Made by a program: the position numbers and the translations under genes. The notes under the pieces are model-generated. The model saw only the letters and a list, made by a program, of their open reading frames with translations. It searched no databases and had not been told where the DNA came from. Positions 1 to 7,028 of a stretch of DNA of 22,390 nt are shown in pieces (within the stretch, counting starts at the first letter, position 1; every line of letters starts with the position of its first letter). This stretch comes from Chloroflexota bacterium (lineage in GTDB: Bacteria > Chloroflexota > Dehalococcoidia > Dehalococcoidales > UBA2162), in NCBI GenBank assembly GCA_016193545.1, contig JACPSA010000126.1:1-22390 (forward strand), in the 5' to 3' direction.

Positions 1-1029
1 CTACTTGATAACTACCCTCGCTTTTCCCTTCTGCTTCACCACCTGTCCGATGATTTTAGCTTCGGGTAAGGCTCCGGTCAGTTTGTCCGCGTTTTCCGGT
101 GAGCAGATAAGTACCATGCCGATGCCCATATTGAAAACGTGGAACATCTCATCCTGTTCAACATTGCCCCGCTGCTGGATTAGCTTAAAGATTGGCGGTA
201 TTGTCCAGTCCTTACTCTGAAACCTGGCCGTTACCCCCGGCGGCAGTACCCGGGGCACATTACCAATCAAGCCACCGCCGGTGATGTGGGCGATACCCTT
301 GAGAAGCGGCAGCAGTGGCTTCAACTGGCGGTAGTAGCTGCGGTGAGGTTCCAGAAGCGTTTCCCCCAGCGTTTGTCCCAGTTCCGGGTAGCGCTTGTCC
401 AGTGCTTTTTTGGTCTCGCCAAAAATCTTGCGCACCAGGGAATAACCGTTGGTGTGTAACCCGCTGGAGGGCAAGCCGATAATAGTGTCGCCAGCCTTAA
501 TTGTCTTGCCCATGATAATTTTGTCTTTTTCCACTGCTCCGATGATGAAACCTACCAGGTCAAAGTCTTCAGGAGTTGCATAAAGTCCAGCCATTTCTCC
601 TGTTTCGCCGCCAATCAGGGCGCAGCCGACCTCGCGGCAGGCTCTGGTCAACCCTTGAACTATAGCCGCTGCCTTTTCCGGTACCAGCTTACCTGTACCA
701 ATATAGTCGAGAAAGAAAAGCGGTTCGGCACCGCAGGTAAATATGTCATTAACACAGTGATTGACGATGTCAATACCGACAGTATCATATTTGTCGAGGG
801 CTTTGGCAATCTTTGTTTTAGTGCCTACCTGGTCAACGCTAGAGACCAGTACCGGCTTTTTATATCCCTTAAACTCGAAAAGCCCGCCGAAGAACCCCAC
901 CCCGCTCAAGACCTCAGGGCGGAGGGTGGAGTGGGCAAGCTTTTTAATCAACCCCTTGGCTCTGTCAGCGGCATCAATATCGACGCCGGCTCTGGCGTAA
1001 CTTTCTTTGATTGGTGTCCTCCTGGGCAA
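1..1029 (-). CDS. purM: Phosphoribosylformylglycinamidine cyclo-ligase (AIR synthetase)
   Basis: PurM closes the imidazole ring of formylglycinamidine ribotide with ATP to give AIR, the fifth step of purine synthesis, in the cytoplasm. The 342-residue product has normal family length. Visible family motifs are SSVDQVGTKTKIA near residue 63 (nucleotide and metal region; Q replaces the usual G of DGVGTK), HCVNDIFTCGAEPLFFLDY, GGETGEMAGLY, GLPSSGLHTNGYSLVRK and HITGGGLIGNVPRVLP. The stop codon is at the extreme left edge, so the gene is just complete. It starts 9 bp after the small Cys-rich gene ends, which suggests it is the last visible gene of the lrp-aminotransferase operon. The family assignment is firm; operon membership is inferred from spacing and strand. 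Confidence 0.97.
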   Translation of the reverse strand: MPRRTPIKESYARAGVDIDAADRAKGLIKKLAHSTLRPEVLSGVGFFGGLFEFKGYKKPVLVSSVDQVGTKTKIAKALDKYDTVGIDIVNHCVNDIFTCGAEPLFFLDYIGTGKLVPEKAAAIVQGLTRACREVGCALIGGETGEMAGLYATPEDFDLVGFIIGAVEKDKIIMGKTIKAGDTIIGLPSSGLHTNGYSLVRKIFGETKKALDKRYPELGQTLGETLLEPHRSYYRQLKPLLPLLKGIAHITGGGLIGNVPRVLPPGVTARFQSKDWTIPPIFKLIQQRGNVEQDEMFHVFNMGIGMVLICSPENADKLTGALPEAKIIGQVVKQKGKARVVIK

Positions 1030-1038
1030 AGATTTACT

Positions 1039-1272
1039 CTAGCGTCGGGCAGTCCGCTTCAGCCGTTGCCAGCACTGTGCAATTTTGCTATCAACAACCA
1101 GCACCATCTCGCCACCGCAGCGGATAAAGTGTGTACAGGGGATGATGCCTCTGGCTTCCGCGCCGCGAGCTCTGGCGGTGGCTTCCCAGACTGCCTGGCC
1201 TTCACAGGCTATATCTATGTCGTCCTTATCGGTAAGCTCTACCCCGCAGCGGTCGCAGACTAATTTCTTCAT
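1039..1272 (-). CDS. Small Cys-rich protein, possible zinc-binding
   Basis: This 77-residue protein is not assigned to a named family. It opens with CDRCG (Cys6, Cys9) and has further cysteines at about 23, 46, 52 and 67. The CxxC pair and later CTHFIRCGG stretch are consistent with a zinc ribbon, but the spacing is not one I recognise. There is no signal peptide or membrane segment, and the C-terminus is basic. It lies between a two-helix membrane protein (32 bp gap) and purM (9 bp gap) on the same strand, so it is probably co-transcribed. That tight packing, rather than homology, is the main evidence that it is a real gene. Function unknown. Confidence 0.7.
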   Translation of the reverse strand: MKKLVCDRCGVELTDKDDIDIACEGQAVWEATARARGAEARGIIPCTHFIRCGGEMVLVVDSKIAQCWQRLKRTARR

Positions 1273-1304
1273 TGCTCTTTATCGTCTCCGCGGCTGTCTG
1301 AGGC

Positions 1305-1502
1305 TTATTTTCGGGCCCGGCGACCGGCTGCTACCAGAGGTGCTACCGTCAGCCAGAGGGTGATAGTTATCAACATCGCCATTGGATAGCCAATCTTGTC
1401 AATGCCGAACTTGGGGGCAATAACACCCCAGAGGGCCATGAGAATCAGCGAACTCAAGAAGAAACCGGGTATCGCTGCCAGTACGGTGAAGTATCCGAAC
1501 AT
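1305..1502 (-). CDS. Small two-helix membrane protein, unknown
   Basis: A 65-residue protein with two hydrophobic segments, about residues 4-28 and 38-58, joined by a short loop (APKFGIDKIGYP) and ending in a basic tail (GRRARK). The positive-inside rule places the C-terminus in the cytoplasm. Its start codon follows the aminotransferase stop by a single base, so translation is probably coupled. I recognise no family. The context (Lrp regulator, aminotransferase, purM) gives no specific role; a small transporter accessory subunit is possible but unsupported. Confidence 0.7.
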   Translation of the reverse strand: MFGYFTVLAAIPGFFLSSLILMALWGVIAPKFGIDKIGYPMAMLITITLWLTVAPLVAAGRRARK

Positions 1503-1503
1503 G

Positions 1504-2700
1504 TCAGTCCTCCTTCCGGTGTCTCTCTACGAACCGCTTCATCCTGGCCAGCGCTTCCTGAATATCAGCCAACGAAGTGGCATAGCAGCAACGGACATAC
1601 CCTTCGCCATATTGGCCGAAGGCAGAGCCGGGAACGGCGGCTACCTTTTCCTCGGTGAGTAGCTTCTCGGCAAACTCCTCTGAGGTCATGCCGGTACACT
1701 TTATCGAGGGGAAGGCATAAAACGCCCCTTTTGGCTCGAAGCATGGCAGCCCGATGTCACATAGTCCCTTGACCATCACCAGCCGCCGTCGGTTGTAGTC
1801 CTCGACCATCTCGGTGGCACTGTCGGCACCTGATTTTAACGCCTCGATGGCGGCTACCTGTCCCATGGTCGGAGCGCACATTACCGTGTACTGGTGGATT
1901 TTGGTCATGGTGGCAATAATCTCTCTGGGTGCGGCAGCGAAGCCGACGCGCCAGCCGGTCATGGCATAGGCTTTGGAGAAGCCGCCCAGGAAAATGGTGT
2001 TATCTCTCATCGCGGGCAAGGTGGCAAAACAGGTATGCTCCACGCCGTAGACCAGCCGGGAATAAATCTCATCGGAGACGACCAGCAGGTGGTGGCGCCG
2101 GGCGACCTCAGCTATCTCAGCCAGTTTGTCTCGGCCCATTACGGCTCCGGTAGGGTTGGCCGGATAACCGATGAGGATTGCCTTGGTGCGGCTGGTAATA
2201 CGTGACTCAATTTCGGCGGCACTGAGTTCAAAGTTGTCTTCCTCGCTGGTCGGCACCATCACCGGTGTGCCTCCGGCCAGGATAACACAGGGCTGGTAAG
2301 AAACATAGCAGGGGTCGGCCATGATAACCTCGTCGCCGGGGTTAAGGATGGCTCTCATGGCTAAGTCCAGCGCCTCACTAACGCCGACGGTAATCAGCAG
2401 TTCGCCGTAGGGGTCATAGCTCAGGTTGTAGCTGTTCTTCAGGTGCCGTGACAGCTCCTCGCGCAGTTCAGGCATCCCTGAATTCGAGGTGTACATCGTC
2501 TGGCCCTTCTCTAGCGAGTAGATAGCCGATTCGCAGATATGCCAGGGGGTAGCGTAATCCGGCTCGCCAACTCCCAGCGAGATTACACCTTCGATGGAAG
2601 CCAGCAGGTCGAAGAACTTGCGTATCCCTGAGGGCGATATCTGGCTGGCTCGCTGTGAGACAGGGTATTTACCGACCTGAGCCTTGGTATTAGTTGACAT
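1504..2700 (-). CDS. Class I/II PLP-dependent aminotransferase (aspartate/aromatic type)
   Basis: A fold-type I aminotransferase of 398 residues, normal for the family. It moves an amino group between an amino acid and a 2-oxo acid using pyridoxal phosphate. Visible residues are Asn182 in ANPTG, Asp210 and Tyr213 in SDEIYSRL, the Schiff-base Lys243 in GGFSKAYAMTGWRVGF, and a downstream Arg at GWR. N-terminal GVGEPDYATP matches the AspB/Aro8-like subgroup. Substrate cannot be fixed from sequence; aspartate, aromatic or branched-chain amino acids all occur in this subgroup. The gene sits 43 bp after an Lrp/AsnC regulator on the same strand, a common pairing in which the regulator senses the amino acid. 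The stop is one base from the next gene. Confidence 0.93.
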   Translation of the reverse strand: MSTNTKAQVGKYPVSQRASQISPSGIRKFFDLLASIEGVISLGVGEPDYATPWHICESAIYSLEKGQTMYTSNSGMPELREELSRHLKNSYNLSYDPYGELLITVGVSEALDLAMRAILNPGDEVIMADPCYVSYQPCVILAGGTPVMVPTSEEDNFELSAAEIESRITSRTKAILIGYPANPTGAVMGRDKLAEIAEVARRHHLLVVSDEIYSRLVYGVEHTCFATLPAMRDNTIFLGGFSKAYAMTGWRVGFAAAPREIIATMTKIHQYTVMCAPTMGQVAAIEALKSGADSATEMVEDYNRRRLVMVKGLCDIGLPCFEPKGAFYAFPSIKCTGMTSEEFAEKLLTEEKVAAVPGSAFGQYGEGYVRCCYATSLADIQEALARMKRFVERHRKED

Positions 2701-2743
2701 AATAATCTCCTGATTAAGGTATTTGAGAAAGAGAATCGTACAT

Positions 2744-3223
2744 TTAGAGTATTACCGGCTGCCGTTTAATCTCTTCCCCTCCCCCTAGAATTTCGCCGTC
2801 TTCTTTATAGCGCTTGAGCAGGAAATGGGTGACGGTGCCCTGCACTTCTTCAATCGGGGCCAGTTTCTGCGAGACAAAGTCAGCCACCTCGCGCATGGTT
2901 TTGCCCACCACTATTACCAGCAGGTCATAGGTCCCGGAGAGCAGGTAGACGGTACGGGCCTGGGGGAAGCGGTAGATGCGCTCGGCGACGGCATCGAAAC
3001 CGACCTCTCGCTGTGGCGCAATCTTTACCTCAATTAACGCCGATACCTGCTCATCTTCCACCTTGTCCCAGTTAATCATGGTCTTATATTTCAGGATGAC
3101 CCGGTCTTTTTCCGCCTGCTTGATGATGCTGGCGACCTCAGTGCTGGGCATGCCGGTCATCGTCGATATTTGCTTGGCGGTGGCGTGGGCATCATTTTCC
3201 AGTATTTTCAGAATTTCTTTCAT
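2744..3223 (-). CDS. Lrp/AsnC family transcriptional regulator
   Basis: A 159-residue regulator with an N-terminal winged helix-turn-helix (about residues 1-50: ILENDAHATAKQISTMTGMP and following) and a C-terminal ligand-sensing RAM domain (about 60-140, with KIAPQREVGFDAVAERI, then VYLLSGTYDLLVIVVG). The SGxYDLLV segment is diagnostic of this family. Such proteins form dimers or octamers and bind amino acids. The gene precedes the aminotransferase and its first 32 bases overlap the end of the DUF6504-like gene. An extended -10 box (TGCTATAAT) lies 47 bases before the start, inside the upstream gene, so it can be transcribed separately. Likely target: its own operon, by family habit. The ligand is unknown. 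Confidence 0.93.
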   Translation of the reverse strand: MKEILKILENDAHATAKQISTMTGMPSTEVASIIKQAEKDRVILKYKTMINWDKVEDEQVSALIEVKIAPQREVGFDAVAERIYRFPQARTVYLLSGTYDLLVIVVGKTMREVADFVSQKLAPIEEVQGTVTHFLLKRYKEDGEILGGGEEIKRQPVIL

Positions 3224-3479
3224 CTCTAACCCCCACTGGCGTAGTTAGTGACCACTGTTTGCTTTTCTCATTATAGCAGAGTTGAAACAATTTGTTATCC
3301 CCCGTTCTGACCCGGAAGTGTCTCTCTCCCGGCTCGAGCCACTCCTTCTCTATTGCCGCTACCTCATAGTCTATGCCCTGCCATTGGAAAGACTGCGGTC
3401 TCTGGGCATAGGTATGGCCTGAGTAGCAGCGCACGATAAGTCCGTTCACGGTGAAGCCGTTCAGGATGAATCCGTTCAA
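3192..3479 (-). CDS. DUF6504-like small protein
   Basis: A 95-residue protein read from a TTG start. The choice of start is supported by GAGG placed 7 bases upstream. The core, about residues 22-80 (RPQSFQWQGIDYEV, then EWLEPGERHFRVRTGD and FQLCYNEKSKQWSL), resembles the short beta-rich DUF6504-type family in its order of aromatic residues and its RxFRVxT segment; this is from memory and unverified. The first 16 residues repeat an NG(F/L) unit three times (see findings), so a later GTG start at 3449 or 3434 is possible. The 3' end overlaps the lrp start by 32 bases. Function unknown. Confidence 0.6.
   Translation of the reverse strand: MNGFILNGFTVNGLIVRCYSGHTYAQRPQSFQWQGIDYEVAAIEKEWLEPGERHFRVRTGDNKLFQLCYNEKSKQWSLTTPVGVRDERNSENTGK
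3270..3275 (-). promoter_or_regulatory. Extended -10 promoter for the lrp gene
   Basis: Reading leftwards, TGCTATAAT forms an extended -10 element; no good -35 is seen 17 bases upstream. It is 47 bases before the lrp start and lies within the DUF6504-like coding region. Seen in sequence; activity is inferred. Confidence 0.5.
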
Positions 3480-3558
3480 CGCTGTCCCTCGAAGAGTCTT
3501 CGACCTTTAGCGCCGTGTCATTGCCAGGAGTCCCAATTTATCGGGGTGTGGTTCTAAT

Positions 3559-3738
3559 CTATTTAGACGGTTTTATTACCTTAATTCCCAGGATAATCAC
3601 CGGCACCATAAAGACTGCCCAGGCGATGGTCTCCAGCCAGGAAAACGGGGGCGCCTCCACCACGCCGGCAGAAGTAAGGATGAACAGGATAATGAGCACC
3701 AGATTAAAGATAACAGTGTACCAGGCTAACCCTTTCAT
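3559..3738 (-). CDS. Small two-helix membrane protein, unknown
   Basis: The 59-residue product starts at the ATG preceded by AAAGGAGGAGAAA, a near-perfect Shine-Dalgarno sequence, which decides against a longer in-frame start at 3810. Two hydrophobic segments, about residues 5-26 and 38-54, flank a short loop with APPFSW; the C-terminus is basic (KVIKPSK). I recognise no family. It lies 64 bases downstream of the 153-residue membrane protein on the same strand, and both are small integral membrane proteins, so they may be one transcript. No function can be assigned. Confidence 0.65.
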   Translation of the reverse strand: MKGLAWYTVIFNLVLIILFILTSAGVVEAPPFSWLETIAWAVFMVPVIILGIKVIKPSK

Positions 3739-3802
3739 TTTCTCCTCCTTTAACTGAATTGATTTTCTAGTGGTAACCCTATCTCTTCGACTCTTTTGTC
3801 CT

Positions 3803-4264
3803 TCATACAAAAAGAAGCTTCACGATTAGAGTTACAAAAAACACAGCAAGTGCAATCCCCCACAGTATCATTACGACCCATGTGGACCCGCGCATCCATT
3901 GTCTAACTCGTATTCCCCGCCCAATGATTGTTTCCCAAGCTTCCCCACTGATTTTTCCACTAACGGCATATTCGCCTTCAATTTTCAGTGCCCTTTCGAG
4001 CTTCTCAATGACCGCCTCATAAAATATTACATAATTTAAAGCGCGGTTTTGTATTTTGTGCCACACGAACGATAATCCAAAACCTACTAAAGCAATTATG
4101 ATTCCTGCCGTTCCGTGAGGCACTGTTCCATTTTGGAAAACTGCAACCAGCAATATTGCGTTGGCAGCCCAGAATATACCGAATATTGACCAACTAATTT
4201 GGTCTTCAGTGCTGCGCAACTTAATTGCATTTTCCAGTTGATGCCACATTTGTTGTTCATCCAT
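3803..4264 (-). CDS. RipA-like small integral membrane protein
   Basis: A 153-residue protein beginning MDEQQMWHQLENAIKLRSTEDQ, followed by three hydrophobic segments at about 25-44, 52-70 and 128-151. Between helices two and three is a charged amphipathic stretch of about 55 residues likely to be cytoplasmic. The opening WHxxENAIKLRSTEDQxSW pattern and topology resemble proteins annotated as RipA-family octameric membrane proteins; I recall this only loosely. Base composition is AT-richer than the neighbouring operons, consistent with recent acquisition. It lies beside a toxin-antitoxin pair and a second small membrane protein on the same strand, a typical accessory patch. Function unknown. 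Confidence 0.7.
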   Translation of the reverse strand: MDEQQMWHQLENAIKLRSTEDQISWSIFGIFWAANAILLVAVFQNGTVPHGTAGIIIALVGFGLSFVWHKIQNRALNYVIFYEAVIEKLERALKIEGEYAVSGKISGEAWETIIGRGIRVRQWMRGSTWVVMILWGIALAVFFVTLIVKLLFV

Positions 4265-4366
4265 CTTATCCTCCCAAAGGCTCGATTGACGATGTCTATT
4301 TCTCCATCTCTTCTGCTTAGGCTTATTCCATTAGTGCTATTTCAAGTACCTTATAAATAATCCAGA

Positions 4367-4627
4367 CTAAAGCGACCTGTAGATTTCCCGGCGGTGCCCG
4401 ATATACAAAACGGTGACAATCTTCCTGTCGTCATCAATATCGTAAATTATGCGGTAATCTCCCTGTCTGACCCGCCACCAGCCGCCGGCGCTCCTTAGTT
4501 TATCTACCCCTCGCGGCCTCGGATTATTCGCCAATTTCTGTACCGCATTAAGGACTGCTCTGAAATCATCGGATGGTAGTCTATCTAAGCCCCTTTGTGC
4601 CCGCCGCCTAAGGTCTATCTTATACAT
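4367..4627 (-). CDS. RelE/ParE-family type II toxin
   Basis: An 86-residue toxin of the RelE/ParE superfamily. The order of features fits: basic N-terminal helix (LRRRAQRGLDRLP), helix two (FRAVLNAVQKLANNPRP), then the beta core with RSAGGWWRVRQGDYRIIYDID and the C-terminal VTVLYIGHRREIYR. RelE-like members cleave ribosome-bound mRNA; the basic Arg residues of RVRQGDYRIIY and HRREIYR would lie at the active site. ParE-like members instead block gyrase, and sequence alone does not settle which applies, although the GHRxxxYR ending favours RelE. It follows its antitoxin gene by 9 bases, the usual antitoxin-first order. Confidence 0.9.
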   Translation of the reverse strand: MYKIDLRRRAQRGLDRLPSDDFRAVLNAVQKLANNPRPRGVDKLRSAGGWWRVRQGDYRIIYDIDDDRKIVTVLYIGHRREIYRSL

Positions 4628-4636
4628 AGCGGCATA

Positions 4637-4870
4637 CTACTTTTCCTTTCTTGATTTCAGGTACTCTTCCAGCGAGATGGTGCCCTCCTCATCATTAAAG
4701 GACGCCAGCCCCTCTGAGGCATCTATTTCATCTTCCAGCTTGGCAATTATGGCCTCAGTTAGCCATTCCTTCATTGTCTTGCCTTGCAAGGCAGCAAAGG
4801 CCTTAACCCTGTTGCGCAGTTCCGGTTCTATATCTAGGAAATATCTTGACCGGTTAGCTGTGTTCGTCAT
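4637..4870 (-). CDS. Antitoxin of the RelE/ParE pair, ribbon-helix-helix-like
   Basis: The 77-residue product starts at the second ATG of an ATGATG pair, placed 5 bases after GGAGG; a longer in-frame start at 4933 runs through the promoter and is rejected. Residues about 10-45 (SRYFLDIEPELRNRVKAF, then GKTMKEWLTEAIIAKL) resemble a ribbon-helix-helix DNA-binding fold. The acidic C-terminal tail (DEIDASEGLASFNDEEG to SLEEYLKSRKEK) would wrap the toxin. By family habit the pair represses its own promoter, and an inverted repeat overlapping the promoter lies directly upstream. RHH versus another antitoxin fold is not certain. Confidence 0.85.
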   Translation of the reverse strand: MTNTANRSRYFLDIEPELRNRVKAFAALQGKTMKEWLTEAIIAKLEDEIDASEGLASFNDEEGTISLEEYLKSRKEK

Positions 4871-4887
4871 CATGTCCTCCCCGTATT

Positions 4888-4933
4888 GGCTATATATATA
4901 GTATATATAACCTATATAGCCCGATAATGTCAA
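4888..4933 (-). promoter_or_regulatory. Toxin-antitoxin promoter and operator
   Basis: Reading leftwards, a consensus -35 TTGACA (4928-4933) is followed after 17-18 bases by TTATAT/TATATA (4904-4910). A perfect 9-bp inverted repeat, GGCTATATA at 4888-4896 and TATATAGCC at 4913-4921, brackets the -10 region. It ends 17 bases before the antitoxin start. This is the arrangement expected of an autorepressed toxin-antitoxin operon. Confidence 0.7.
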
Positions 4934-4949
4934 TGGAGATTGGTATGGT

Positions 4950-5033
4950 AACCCTATCCCCTTTGTCCCCTTCCCCTTATTGAGGGGAAGGGGAGGAATT
5001 TTTTAGAAGAGAGGCTCCGCCCCTCTTAGACTC
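4950..5033. repeat. Intergenic multi-hairpin repeat, copy A
   Basis: Opens with AACCCTATCCCC, then hairpin 1 (CCCCTTCCCC at 4967-4976 with GGGGAAGGGG at 4984-4993) and hairpin 2 (5008-5015 with 5019-5026, one mismatch). Three more copies lie in other gaps of this window. On the minus strand it sits just downstream... of the toxin-antitoxin promoter's upstream side and beyond the gatA stop, so hairpin 2 could also help end gatA transcripts. Confidence 0.8.
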
Positions 5034-5098
5034 CCCGTGATATGTTATGGCTTCGCTCATCTTAGCTCCATATACTACTACTACGAGCTTGCCCCATT

Positions 5099-6559
5099 CT
5101 AAATCTCCGGCTTTCTCTTGTGCCACTCGGTCGCTTGCTCGTAGGCGTAGGCGATTTTGAGGAGGGTTTCTTCGCCCAGGGGCTTGCCGATTATCTGCAT
5201 TCCTATCGGCAGGCCATTGGCAAAGCCGGCGGGGATGGAGATTGCCGGCACTCCGGCAATATTGATGGGCAGGGTGCAGACATCGCTCAGGTACATTTGC
5301 AGCGGGTCGTCCGTCTTCTCTCCAATCTTGAAAGGGACGGTGGGGGAGGTGGGCGTTATTAAAGCATCATACTTCTCAAAAGCCCGGTCGAATTCCTGTC
5401 GGATGATGGTGCGCACCTTCTGCGCTTTAAGGTAGTAGGCATCGTAATAGCCGGCGGAGAGGGCGTAGGTGCCCAGCATGATGCGTCTCTTTACCTCGGG
5501 ACCGAAGCCGTACTGGCGGGTCTTTTCCATGGCTTCCCACATGCTGTGGGCCTCCTGGTATGAGTAGCCGTACTTGACGCCGTCATAGCGTGCCAGGTTG
5601 GCCGAAGCCTCCGAAGGGGCGATAATGTAATATACCGCCAGGGCGTAGCGGGTGTGGGGCAGCGATACCTCCCAGTCTACCTTCGCCCCCAGCTCTGCCA
5701 GCTTGCTGACGGCAGCCTTTATCGCCGTGGCTACCTCAGCCTGCATCCCCTCGACAAAGTATTCCCGGGGGATGCCGAGTCGCAGTCCTTTAATGTCGGT
5801 GGTCAGGCAGCGGGTATAGTCGGGGATGGGATAGGGCAGGGAGGTCGAGTCCCAGCGGTCGTGACCGGCGATGGCATTCATCACCAGGGCACAATCGGTA
5901 ACATCCTGAGTCATCGGCCCAATCTGGTCCAGCGAGCTGGCAAAAGCCACCAGCCCGTAGCGGCTGACCCGTCCGTAGGTGGGTTTCAGTCCGGTAACAC
6001 TGCAGAAACCGGCCGGCTGGCGGATGCTGCCGCCGGTATCCGAACCTAAAGCATAAATTGTCTCGCCGGCAGCTACGGCCGCCGCCGAACCACCACTGCT
6101 GCCTCCGGGGACACGGGATAAATCCCAGGGGTTATGGGTGGTGAAAAGGGCGGAGTTCTCGGTGGATGAGCCCATGGCAAATTCATCCATGTTGGCTTTA
6201 CCCACCACTACCGCGCCGCATTTATTAAGTTTCTCGACTACGGTAGCATTGTAGGGAGGCACAAAGTTGGTCAGCATCTTTGACGAGCAGGTGGTTTTAA
6301 TTCCCCGGGTGCACATGTTGTCTTTGATGACTACCGGGATGCCGGCCAGCGGGCTGATGTTACCGCTGGCAATCAGCTTATCCGCCTGCCGGGCTTGCTC
6401 CAGCGCCAGCTCATCGGTAACGGTGACCAGGGCGTGAACCTGTGGCTCGACCTGGCGGATGCGCTCCAGGTAAGCCTGGGTTAGCTCGACCGAACTTAAT
6501 TGCCTGGTCTTAAGCAGTTCGTGTGTTTGGTGAATTGTCATCTGGTTTGTCATTCCCAT
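5099..6559 (-). CDS. gatA: Asp/Glu-tRNA(Asn/Gln) amidotransferase subunit A
   Basis: GatA is the amidase subunit of GatCAB. It hydrolyses glutamine and sends ammonia to GatB, which amidates Glu-tRNA(Gln) or Asp-tRNA(Asn). The 486-residue product has normal length. The amidase-signature catalytic triad is visible: Lys79 in VVIKDNM, cis-Ser154 in PGGSSGGS, and the nucleophile Ser178 in SDTGGSIRQPAGF. The start overlaps the upstream PH-like gene by 10 bases; ATG at 6553 is an alternative that sits better relative to GGAG. gatC lies one gene upstream in the same operon, and gatB is not in this window. Assignment is firm. Confidence 0.97.
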   Translation of the reverse strand: MGMTNQMTIHQTHELLKTRQLSSVELTQAYLERIRQVEPQVHALVTVTDELALEQARQADKLIASGNISPLAGIPVVIKDNMCTRGIKTTCSSKMLTNFVPPYNATVVEKLNKCGAVVVGKANMDEFAMGSSTENSALFTTHNPWDLSRVPGGSSGGSAAAVAAGETIYALGSDTGGSIRQPAGFCSVTGLKPTYGRVSRYGLVAFASSLDQIGPMTQDVTDCALVMNAIAGHDRWDSTSLPYPIPDYTRCLTTDIKGLRLGIPREYFVEGMQAEVATAIKAAVSKLAELGAKVDWEVSLPHTRYALAVYYIIAPSEASANLARYDGVKYGYSYQEAHSMWEAMEKTRQYGFGPEVKRRIMLGTYALSAGYYDAYYLKAQKVRTIIRQEFDRAFEKYDALITPTSPTVPFKIGEKTDDPLQMYLSDVCTLPINIAGVPAISIPAGFANGLPIGMQIIGKPLGEETLLKIAYAYEQATEWHKRKPEI

Positions 6560-6999
6560 TGCTCCGTCGACTGGCGGAATTCTTCCGGGTTACCGGTGCT
6601 CAGCATCACGGAATAGTTCCGTTTTGTCGGTAGATAAACTATGCTGGAGCGGCTGGTTACGAATAACAGTGCCTTTTCGTTATTTTTCAGCCTGAACCAG
6701 CCTTCGCTATAGCCGGGTAAACCGATGCCGTTTGTCCTGATTCTTGGTTTATATTCCGAGGGAATGTTCAAATCGATAATTTTTACATTCTCTACGGCTA
6801 CTTCCTCTTTTGGTATAAACCTGCCGTAGATGCCTCCTTTTATCAGGAGGCCCCGGTCGCTCATCACGAATTTCATGTTTCGAGAAGAGTAGCCGGCAAA
6901 GATGAGCATTCCCAGGATGAGAACGAGGATTATGCCGATGACGGCTATTGTGATAAGAGGTGCTGACGAAGCTGGGGCGATATTAAATGTCTTATCCAT
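6550..6999 (-). CDS. Membrane-anchored bacterial PH-like domain protein
   Basis: A 149-residue protein with one N-terminal membrane helix at about residues 13-36 and a beta-rich domain from about 40 to the end. The stretch MKFVMSDRGLLIKGGIYGRFIPKEEV followed by RIRTNGIGLPGYSEGWFRLKNNEKALLFVTS matches the style of bacterial PH domains (the DUF2679/bPH type with a GxGxPGYxxGxF motif), judged from memory. The domain would face the cytoplasm or the outside depending on helix orientation, which is unclear. It lies between gatC and gatA, 29 bases after gatC and overlapping gatA by 10 bases, so it is translated from the gat mRNA. No known role in tRNA amidation. Confidence 0.75.
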   Translation of the reverse strand: MDKTFNIAPASSAPLITIAVIGIILVLILGMLIFAGYSSRNMKFVMSDRGLLIKGGIYGRFIPKEEVAVENVKIIDLNIPSEYKPRIRTNGIGLPGYSEGWFRLKNNEKALLFVTSRSSIVYLPTKRNYSVMLSTGNPEEFRQSTEQWE

Positions 7000-7028
7000 T
7001 ATTTTCCCCCGATTCAGTTTAGTAATAT

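Noticed and set aside
655..1263. A 202-codon plus-strand frame opposite purM and the Cys-rich gene
   Set aside because: purM is unmistakable on the other strand; the frame has no promoter and no domain features.
3489..3503. A short perfect palindrome TCGAAGAGTCTTCGA upstream of the DUF6504-like gene
   Set aside because: It is only 15 bases, has a one-base centre and no T-run; it may be an operator but nothing supports that.
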